The position numbers and the translations under genes are program-made. From positions 29,967,140-30,031,139 of the forward strand of contig OZ037766.1 in the NCBI GenBank assembly GCA_964035545.1: DNA of 64,000 bases, written 5' to 3'. This document shows positions 53,516-64,000 of the stretch, in pieces; positions within the stretch are counted from its first letter, which is position 1; each line of letters begins with the position of its first letter. Below the pieces are notes generated by a model. The model was not told the DNA's origin. It saw only the letters and a program-made list of their open reading frames with translations, and ran no database searches. The stretch is from Bugula neritina. Taxonomy: Eukaryota > Bryozoa > Gymnolaemata > Cheilostomatida > Bugulidae.

Positions 53516-54211
53516 CTACAGTACATATAATATAAATACAGAGTCTCTATAGGTTTTATGGTTGCACAGTAAGAGTTTTTTTGAGTGTCGGCAGGTTGAT
53601 AAGAGTTCGTTTCGCTTGTTTAGAGTACACATGGTAGGTTTGTATAAAATAAAAAAACATTCCCACAGGCATAAATTACACCTTTTGGTAATTGTGTTGT
53701 ATGGTTTTGCTTTCCTCAACATTTTCCAACTTATATTGCGTTTAATGTTTTTGTTAGTTAGTTGCCAAGTGTATTTGCTAAGTTCTGTTTGATTTGCTTT
53801 TTCTTTGTTTTTAAATGATGATTTGTGGTTTGCGTATCTTAGTTTGAACGGTCCTTCACTCAGGCCAATGTATGTTGCAGGCTCGTTTTCGGTAGTTTCT
53901 ACAGTTGCTTGGTATATTACTCTGCTCTCCTGACAGTTTTCTTCCAGTGTACAACTTTCTTTTTCTCTGCAGTTGCAGTTTTTTCTGGGGGTTTTGTTTT
54001 GTTGCTTCTGTTTCTCTGTTTTTCTGATATTCTGTTTTTGTGGGCGTCTAAATTATGGTCTGTTTTATGTTTGGCATGCAGCTGTAGCTAACTTTTATAT
54101 TGTTTTTGTTGATTATTTTATAGAGTGGATGTTCAGATTTTAAAGAAGTTTTTTTGCAATTTTTGTGGTTACATATTGGCTGTGTGTTGGATTGTACCAA
54201 TCTACTTTTTT
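53516..54211 (-). mobile_element. Penelope-like remnant (unit 6/7 junction)
   Basis: Same truncated element; endonuclease stop at 53516. Confidence 0.78.
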
Positions 54212-56302
54212 ATATTATATATATGTTCAACCATTCAACCACTGAGCATTATAACCTATGAAATCTCAAAATGGTAATAAAGTCTGCTTTGTCCTTTCTT
54301 CGACCATAAAAATTAATCTTTTTAACCTAAAAGGTGAACCCTAAGCTTTGCATATACATTTTATATTTATTCAAACATATTATACAACGTGCCCATAAAT
54401 TTTTTGTCAAAATTTCATCTGCTCCTACAAAATAAAAATCGGAGATGCATTTTATGTGGTGGTGACACATTTAGAACTTTGTTTACCAGATTAATTTGTC
54501 TGCAATTTTATTGGCTAATATGTTCTCACAAGGCTAATACTAATTGGCTTGCACAGCAGAGTTTTATTGATGATGAAGTTTTCCTTAAATTAAGGTGATG
54601 CAATCAAATACCAAATAGCTAAACGATCATGATAATGACATGGTATACATAATATTAATGGCCTGCGAGATATACTTAATATATGCAAATCGTTCATTAC
54701 ACTAAAAACCATTAGAACAGGATTCTACATGGTTTAATGTCAAAAAGTCATGCCATTAATTATCTTGTCACTGAGTAATTGTTGACAATAAAACACAAGC
54801 TATCTTTTAGCCAATAAAATAGCTGGTTTATATGATATATTGAGTAACAGGTTGCTCAACTATAGTGATGATGCATGACAAAAATGAATTTTTTCGTGAT
54901 GACATCAGTAATATTATGTATATTATAAATTACTAGTGAAAAGCTATAATTTATACTTTCATCATTTAGTCTCAGTGCAGCTGCTCTAATTATTGGTATT
55001 AATAAAATTATATTGTAAGCACTAAGAGATGACGCATATATATATGCTTCAAATCAGAAAATAAAATTCTAATTTTCTTCTCCCATATATAGTACTTAAG
55101 GTATTTAGAAATTTTTTTTGAACGGCATCTTTAAAACAATTCATTTTTTCAGTCTAACTTTTAATAGCCATATCAGCTACTGTGTAATCAATTAGGTGGT
55201 AGAATGCGTAGAATCAACTCTCTTGCATTGAAAATAAATATTATATTATAGACCTTCAATTAATGCTTTCTTTTAACTTTAACTACAATTAAATTTGTAT
55301 ACATATTCTCCTTATAATACTAAATAATTCAAGTGATCAATAATACCAATGAAGTATTTTGATCTTATATTTAATTTTACCAACATTTCATAAAAGCAGC
55401 TATTCATTCAACCAGGTACCAACTCAGCTTTTTGCAAGCCACAGGCCACTACTGAGTAGTATTTGAGTTAAAAATCAAACAAATTTATATTGCTAAGCGA
55501 ATCTTACCACGAATCAACATAAATAACTGCATATCTATGTGCATGATGAAGATATAGCACCTTTGTGTATTATAATATTATCTGTACTTCATACAGTTGA
55601 ATGAAAAAAAGATTTTCCCAATAAAACACAGATTATTAGAACTTTAGTTTCAATGCTTAGGTTGAAATATAAAATAATTACAAAATAGAAGATGTGACAC
55701 AGATGACTACTTTATATTTTTACCACTTGAAGAGTAAGTTATTAACTAGGCAAATTACTCATAATCTGGATCATTAAATATGGAACTGATCACTGGGTAA
55801 GGACCTATAAATCTGACAATTAATCTCTATAATACGATATGAACGCAGAAGTAGCATACACTATTTTTCAACAGCCTGCTATAACTGTAACATATTATCA
55901 TTACAGGATGTTCCAATTTTACAATTTTACTTTCTTTATTAGTGTGGTATTAAAACTTAAATAATGCTGATATAGTGTAAAAATGCAAATATTTCACCAA
56001 AAGCTTGACGGGGTGATTTTAATATGTTGACTACAAGTTGCTTACTAAAGTATACTTTCAACTTTTACCTTTCACCACTATGTCCCCATAAGTCAAGTAG
56101 CTGATACAACTTGCTTGCTGTTTATCTATAATTGATTAGTTTGATGGGCTGAAGAAAAGACAATCTGCATATTGTCATTAATTGTAGCTATCTTACAAAT
56201 CTTATTTTTATTTTAAAGTCATCCTGCTATGACTCACTATAAACACTTATGTTGCAAATTATATTTAGCAATAATTTGGTAATGAAGCTCCTAGAACATC
56301 AA

Positions 56303-56353
56303 CCAATCAGATAGCTGAGTTACATGGTAATCGCTTAAAGATTTGGTATATAA
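56303..56353 (+). promoter_or_regulatory. Lectin A promoter (unit 7)
   Basis: CCAAT at 56303..56307 and TATATAA at 56347..56353. Confidence 0.7.
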
Positions 56354-56428
56354 GGAGAAGGTTGAGATTTAATAAACAAATCAGTACTGAATATCAGTTA
56401 CACTACAAGAGAAACTAGAACTATTACT

Positions 56429-57522
56429 ATGAGGAAGAGCATAGCCTGTGGTCTACTATTGGCAGCAGTTTTTGCTGTCTCTGTTGATCTGAGTGATGCA
56501 ACTTGTGGACGTAAGTAAAATATGGACTTATCAAATCCTAATTTCAGAGTTGAAAATATTAATTAAATGCTTATCATCAATTACTATATTATAGTATATA
56601 CAAAGTATTAGCTAATATTTATGCATATAAGCTAACTTTAATGAGTTTCTAAGCGTTTGAGCAATAAATTGTCGTATTAAAACAAATGATAGTTTTTAAG
56701 TCCAATAAAAACATTTGTTTGAGTTTGAAAAGTTAATGAGACAGTAGAACTGTATTAAAAACTAAACATTTGTAATCTACAAAAAATTTCTTTCATATTT
56801 AATAAAAAAATTATCCCTATCCTAAATGACATGATATTTAATGTTTAAAAAGTTTAGTTTAATCCCGAGTATTTTTTCAGATGGAGTAAACTGCCCCAGT
56901 GGGTATCTCCACAATCCACATTCTAGCACCTGCTACAAAATTGTTACATTGTCAAAGAACTGGGATAATGCCAAAGCCTACTGTGAAGGAAATGGAGACA
57001 GACTTGCTGTGTTTGACAGTACTGACTCTATTTCTTGGGCTAAACACATGAGAAAAACTCACTCAGGTAAATTACTATAATATAACTTTCAAAATATATT
57101 ATGATAAAACGTTTGCTTTTTTGAGTGCACATTTATATTGAAATATAGCTCCCCTATCATAGTTCGAGCAAAAATGGTTTATATTATTGCAATGAAATAA
57201 AAGTAATACTCCGATATTTTTGTTTAAGAAAAAAAGATCATTGGCTAGAGCTAATATAGAAAATATTTTTACCCTATTTTATGCAGCATGGAAAGGGCAT
57301 ATCAACAAATACATTTGGATTGGCGGAAGAAACTATCATGGTGTCTGGCAATGGGATGGGAAACTCAAGAAAGACATAGTTGTAGAGGACTGGTACCCCC
57401 AACGCCCCAACAATTTAGGAGGTCCTCAAGACTGTCTCGGTCTATTTGCTGATAGTAATGACCTCAAGTGGGATGATGGAACCTGCACTTCTGCGGAATA
57501 TTTTATGTGTGAAAAATATTAA
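56429..57522 (+). CDS. C-type lectin A (unit 7)
   Basis: join(56429..56510, 56881..57066, 57287..57522). Protein identical to unit 1. Confidence 0.88.
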
Positions 57523-57875
57523 CTAATAGAATAATTCAAACACTCTTTCTGTTTGTCACATCACAATAGCATGTATGTACTTTCAATAATGATCGAAGTT
57601 TTCTTTTGACAAGTGATAAATTTTTGCATTGTTTTAAAAATAAATATATTCATGCAGAGTATATTCAGCTAATTGTGTCTTTACAAAACTAAAGTTATAT
57701 CAGATACATTTTGCATTAACGGAAAGCAAATAATTATAATTCATTATAGTTGATCTTACCTTTAAAAAGAATTTTCAAAACTTAAAATTCAATTCTTTAA
57801 GCATTTTTGAATGTTAATACCTTTACATATCTTTATAAACATTAATAAAATAACCTTTGAATTATTGTAAAAAGG

Positions 57876-58279
<404 letters not shown>

Positions 58280-60293
58280 ATATATGGCTATCACGGCTAG
58301 CACCATCGCAGCAAGCATATGCATCGTGCCATAATGTATGGAGAGGGAGACTGAGGAGTTGTCCTTTCGATAATAATACTACAAAATCTCTACATCATAA
58401 TTATTTTCTCTGATCTAGTTAAAACCTCTTAGATACAGGGTATTGAAAATTTAGTTTGCTCGTTTCAGCCATGAAAATTTTTTTAAAACTCTCATAACTG
58501 CATTTTGTAAATTTGACAATTGCAAATTTGCAGTGTATATTTAAAAACTAAAAACCTTGTGAACCGATAACTTAGTGTTTAGATGCATGTTCATAAGTGT
58601 TATAATGGCACATAGAGTTCACTTCTTATTAGCTATAATTAGTAGTTATATAATGATTTCTATGTGAATCATGCATTTCCTTCTTATTGTCATAGTCAGC
58701 ATCTATATATAATGCTTGTGTATATATAGTTATTGCTTATAAACGGTTAGTAATAGTTGCTATAATAGATTCCAAAGTGCTATTGCCATCTTATATTCAT
58801 AGTAGTTGTACCAAATAAATCAACATGTAATACATTACAAGTCAGCACCATCTTGTCACACACAATCACACATACCATTATACCAATAAGCTAGCTTAGT
58901 TTGTATACTTGTAGAATTCCAGTGCCTTTAAATGCTATTGACTAAAACTTTTAAACTTCTATCATTACTAATCCAGTTGCATACCATTGACAAAAAAAGA
59001 CATGAACTAAATAAGTAGTTCATTGAACAATATTAAACTTTTAAATTCTATCTTCATTTGTGCTTTGATGCAAAGCACTGAACTTACGAAACTTATTCAA
59101 CAGGTGGTTAATGGAATTTCATTTTTTTTTAACTTTTTGTGATGCTGTTAAACAAATTATAGTCGTTTTCTATTCAATTACAACCTTATCTAATAAAGCA
59201 TCTACAGAATTGCACTACTATAGGAAACCATGCAGGCTGATATACGTTTTGGATAATTTGCATTCAATTTGTTCATTAAACTATCAATTTAGTAATCTGA
59301 TATGCTCATTTGCTACTCACCCAACGCTGTCAGAGCTGACCAAATTATGTTAGAATTTGCTGTTATGCTAGTTGAGCAAGGCAGAGAGAAGCAATGGCAA
59401 CAATATCAACAAAAAAATCAGGCTTGTCACTTTTGGGAATAAAAAGTTATAAAGCTGTTTATAATAAAATCTTAAAGAATTTACAAGAGTCAAGTGAAAA
59501 CAGTTTTTGACTTGCTGCTTCAACATGTAGGTTCTGCAAATGCTAAAAACACAATGGCTGAATACTTATTTTATTTCTCGTCTATTAAAGTAAAAATTAC
59601 AAATCTAAGTCAATAAGTTTTCTCATAAATTTACTGGCTCATACCCCCATGACCGTTGTGACCCAGTTACCCCTACACACCATGTGCAACAAATTAAGAC
59701 TGAAAATTGAAACTAGTTTTAAGTCATTATAAAATTTTACCAGGCCGTGGTATTTTCTAGTGATTGTTATAAATATGTAAAGGAAAAAAGGCTGAGAGGG
59801 AAACATGCAATGATGAAGTGCATTCAACTGTCATATATATACTGCGTGGTAATTTGTATGTGTTTGAGGCTCATGATGAAAAACCATCATGGATTCATAT
59901 ATCCCAATTTGCAAAAAGCTTAAGAGAAAACATAAAAAGCCCAACAAAATTAGAAAAAGTTTAATTATTTATTTATGTTGTATTTTTTAGCATTTTATTA
60001 GTTTAGGGCAAACACATTCTGTATATTAGCAGCTAAATTGCAAAAAATAGCCAAAAAACAGAGAGATCGAGTGTGCACTAAAGAAAGTAAAATGGCCCTG
60101 ATTGAGTTCTACATATGGTTTATGATGTTCGATTCAAACGCATGCAAACATGCTTTATTGTGCATGACAGCATATTAACATATAATAAACGTATTTATCT
60201 CCTTTGCAATATCTAGCCAGTTGTGATTGTTTAGGCTACTCTATATATGATACTTATTTAAATATTGTTCTACAGCAGATTTTAGTTTTTTTA

Positions 60294-60318
60294 ATATATA
60301 TATATATATATATATACA

Positions 60319-60382
<64 letters not shown>
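60294..60382. repeat. AT array 2, unit 7 (89 bp)
   Basis: 23-bp AT tract, CACTG interruption, 61-bp TA tract; the shortest copy. Confidence 0.95.
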
Positions 60383-60385
<3 letters not shown>

Positions 60386-60508
60386 ATATACCAAGTAATT
60401 GGTTGTAGAAAAATGCTTGAAACAAACAAAAAGTTCCAAAAGCAAAGAAAAATAAATAAAAAACAAAAATTATAATTTTTGAAGCCTTTTAATATAGTAT
60501 ATTTATAC

Positions 60509-61594
60509 TTAATATTTTTCACACATAAAATAATGCGCAGCAGTGCAGGTTCCATCATCCCATTGAAGATTCTGATTGTTAGCAAATAGACCGAGACAGT
60601 CTTGAGGGCCTCCCGCATTGTTGGGACGTTGAGGGTACCAATCCTCTACAACTATGTCTTTCTCGAGTTTCCCATCCCATTGCCAGACCCCTTGATAGTT
60701 TCTTCCGCCAATCCAGATGTATTTGTTGATATGCCCTTTCCATGCTGCATATAAGATAAGATAAAATATAGATGTATTTCACTAGCAGCTTTGTGCAATC
60801 CTAAATGCAAGACTATAATATTATTGTTATTTTGCTGATGTTATTTGCCATAATCTAGACTAAAGCTCGTTTCAAGAAGCATAATATATATAACTATTCC
60901 AATATGATTGTGCACTCAAATCCACAATATATCTTTAAAAATTATGAGAATTCACCTGAGTGAGTTTTCCTCATATGTTTAGCCCAGGATATAGAGTCAG
61001 TACTATCAAACACAGCCAGTCTGTCTCCATTTCCTTCACAGTAGGCTTTGGCATCATTCCATTTCTTTGACAACGTAACAATTTTGTAGCAGGTGCTAGA
61101 ATGTGGATTGTAGATATAGCCACTGGGGCAGTTTACTCCATCTGAAAAAAATATATATTTAGAATGAGCCAAAAATTTTAAACTCAAAATATCAAGTCAT
61201 GTAAGATACAAGTATTATCTTTTATGTGTGACAACATTTTGTGTCAATTATAACAAGCGTTTGATGATTTTTGCAATAGTCAAAAACCATTAATAATTAA
61301 TACAACTATTGCTTTTTTAATTTTCCACATTTCTGCTAATCCGTTCATTAAAATTGTAAAAAAATAATTAGTTCTAATACGTTTATTTATTTCAAGAGCA
61401 ATGCAAGAACTTATTAAATTTGGTAAATTCTCAACAGTTTAGTTTTACATCTATTAACATTTTATTTGCAATTCTAAACTTGAACCCTATATAAGAACTT
61501 TGCTTTACTTACGTCCACATGTTGCATCACTCAGATCAAAACAGACAGCAATAATTGCTGCCAATAGTAGACCACAGGCTATGCTCTTCTTCAT
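60509..61594 (-). CDS. C-type lectin B (unit 7)
   Basis: complement(join(60509..60744, 60956..61141, 61513..61594)). Protein identical to unit 1. Confidence 0.88.
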
Positions 61595-61672
61595 AGTAAT
61601 AGTTTTAGTTTCTCTTGTAGTGTATAACTGATTTTCAGTACTGATGTGCTTATCACATCTCAACACTCTCCC

Positions 61673-61723
61673 TTATATACCAAATCTCAATGTGATTACC
61701 AAGTAACTTAGCTACCTGATTGG
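61673..61723 (-). promoter_or_regulatory. Lectin B promoter (unit 7)
   Basis: CCAAT complement at 61719..61723 and TATATAA complement at 61673..61679. Confidence 0.7.
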
Positions 61724-62500
61724 TTGTTTTTTGTCCAGTAAACCGTAAATATATTGCAAAACCATCACTAAACATTATTTTTTATATATGACTAAATAAA
61801 TTATGTCTCTTATACGTATGTAGTTATGACAATTTTCTAGGTCTTGTTTTTTTAAATTAGCATCAGAAATTATCTTTCAAAAATTGTACATTGCATGAAA
61901 GCCCAACAAAAAATTAATTATAATATTTCATTGCATTATATTCTAGTAAACAACATCTGTTAGATTTATAATTGAGTGTAAAAGACATTGTTAAAATTAT
62001 TAGCTTAAAATTTCTGCTAATACAAAAGCTAGACTAGACACTGCTTCTTGCTACTTGAAGAATCTCTGACAGACTCCATTAATGCATTGCTAAGATGTTG
62101 ATATAGATTTAAGCTGTCATGTCTATAAACTGTTTATTTGAAGGCTTTATGCTCAATAAAAAGTTTTAATGTAGACTTTGTGTAGAAATATATATATATA
62201 TTATCAAGAAAAAGAGCAATTTAATTAGATATTATTTTATTGTGCTACTAATTACTATTAGTTTCATTCCTCTGCAGCACTCTTCAGGCACAATATTGAA
62301 TTCAAATTTTACATTAAGAAAATCAACATGCTAAACGTACAATGTAAAACATAACACAAACATAGCAGTGGCTTTGGTGTTATATAGGTTTGTAAGTGTT
62401 TTTAAATATATAAAAAACATAATGTAAAAACACAATTGATAGTAGATGAAGTTGTTGTTGGGTGACTATGCTCTGTGGGTATTTGGATATTATTTAATTG

Positions 62501-63196
62501 CTACAGTACATATAATATAAATACAGAGTCTCTATAGGTTTTATGGTTGCACAGTAAGAGTTTTTTTGAGTGTCGGCAGGTTGATAAGAGTTCGTTTCGC
62601 TTGTTTAGAGTACACATGGTAGGTTTGTATAAAATAAAAAAACATTCCCACAGGCATAAATTACACCTTTTGGTAATTGTGTTGTATGGTTTTGCTTTCC
62701 TCAACATTTTCCAACTTATATTGCGTTTAATGTTTTTGTTAGTTAGTTGCCAAGTGTATTTGCTAAGTTCTGTTTGATTTGCTTTTTCTTTGTTTTTAAA
62801 TGATGATTTGTGGTTTGCGTATCTTAGTTTGAACGGTCCTTCACTCAGGCCAATGTATGTTGCAGGCTCGTTTTCGGTAGTTTCTACAGTTGCTTGGTAT
62901 ATTACTCTGCTCTCCTGACAGTTTTCTTCCAGTGTACAACTTTCTTTTTCTCTGCAGTTGCAGTTTTTTCTGGGGGTTTTGTTTTGTTGCTTCTGTTTCT
63001 CTGTTTTTCTGATATTCTGTTTTTGTGGGCGTCTAAATTATGGTCTGTTTTATGTTTGGCATGCAGCTGTAGCTAACTTTTATATTGTTTTTGTTGATTA
63101 TTTTATAGAGTGGATGTTCAGATTTTAAAGAAGTTTTTTTGCAATTTTTGTGGTTACATATTGGCTGTGTGTTGGATTGTACCAATCTACTTTTTT
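62501..63196 (-). mobile_element. Penelope-like remnant (unit 7/8 junction)
   Basis: Same truncated element; endonuclease stop at 62501. It spans into the partial eighth unit. Confidence 0.78.
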
Positions 63197-64000
63197 ATAT
63201 TATATATATGTTCAACCATTCAACCACTGAGCATTATAACCTATGAAATCTCAAAATGGTAATAAAGTCTGCTTTGTCCTTTCTTCGACCATAAAAATTA
63301 ATCTTTTTAACCTAAAAGGTGAACCCTAAGCTTTGCATATACATTTTATATTTATTCAAACATATTATACAACGTGCCCATAAATTTTTTGTCAAAATTT
63401 CATCTGCTCCTACAAAATAAAAATCGGAGATGCATTTTATGTGGTGGTGACACATTTAGAACTTTGTTTACCAGATTAATTTGTCTGCAATTTTATTGGC
63501 TAATATGTTCTCACAAGGCTAATACTAATTGGCTTGCACAGCAGAGTTTTATTGATGATGAAGTTTTCCTTAAATTAAGGTGATGCAATCAAATACCAAA
63601 TAGCTAAACGATCATGATAATGACATGGTATACATAATATTAATGGCCTGCGAGATATACTTAATATATGCAAATCGTTCATTACACTAAAAACCATTAG
63701 AACAGGATTCTACATGGTTTAATGTCAAAAAGTCATGCCATTAATTATCTTGTCACTGAGTAATTGTTGACAATAAAACACAAGCTATCTTTTAGCCAAT
63801 AAAATAGCTGGTTTATATGATATATTGAGTAACAGGTTGCTCAACTATAGTGATGATGCATGACAAAAATGAATTTTTTCGTGATGACATCAGTAATATT
63901 ATGTATATTATAAATTACTAGTGAAAAGCTATAATTTATACTTTCATCATTTAGTCTCAGTGCAGCTGCTCTAATTATTGGTATTAATAAAATTATATTG
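62873..64000. repeat. Tandem array unit 8, partial (first 1128 bp)
   Basis: The start of an eighth copy, cut by the window end before its lectin A promoter. It shows that the array continues to the right. Base 1 of the window is also inside the repeat, so it continues to the left as well. Confidence 0.95.

Overview
This is eukaryotic, AT-rich DNA, most likely from an invertebrate animal. The evidence is GT-AG introns, TATA/CCAAT promoters, a tRNA-derived SINE head, a Penelope-like retroelement remnant and long AT microsatellites. The species cannot be named from the sequence; a marine invertebrate is only a guess.

The whole window is a head-to-tail tandem array of one unit of about 9 kb. There are seven complete copies, starting at 1, 8926, 17918, 26913, 35908, 44893 and 53888, plus the first 1128 bases of an eighth from 62873. 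The array runs off both ends of the window. The copies look nearly identical. Their length differences (8925, 8992, 8995, 8995, 8985, 8995, 8985) are fully accounted for by two AT microsatellites and one 66-bp duplication in copy 3.

Each unit holds two small three-exon genes for secreted single-domain C-type lectins, placed tail to tail. Lectin A is on + (unit 1: exons 2542..2623, 2994..3179, 3400..3635). Lectin B is on - (unit 1: exons 7647..7566, 7194..7009, 6797..6562). Both encode 167 residues with coding exons of 82, 186 and 236 nt, and both have a matching CCAAT/TATA promoter, so they arose by an inverted duplication. A and B differ at 20 of 167 residues, yet the A copies are identical across all units and the B copies differ by one residue in unit 6. 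The A/B split is therefore older than the tandem amplification or the homogenisation of the array.

The roughly 2.9 kb between the two 3' ends holds the SINE, the first AT array, about 2 kb of unrecognised sequence and the second AT array. The roughly 3.6 kb between the divergent promoters of B and the next unit's A holds a 5'-truncated Penelope-like element on the minus strand, with a linker and GIY-YIG endonuclease region, and about 2 kb of unrecognised sequence.

In total the window carries 14 apparently intact lectin genes. The likely effect is high dosage of two closely related secreted lectins whose canonical sugar/calcium site is altered (Arg-Pro-Asn where Glu-Pro-Asn or Gln-Pro-Asp is usual). 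The exon models come from splice-site reading and family knowledge, not from transcripts.
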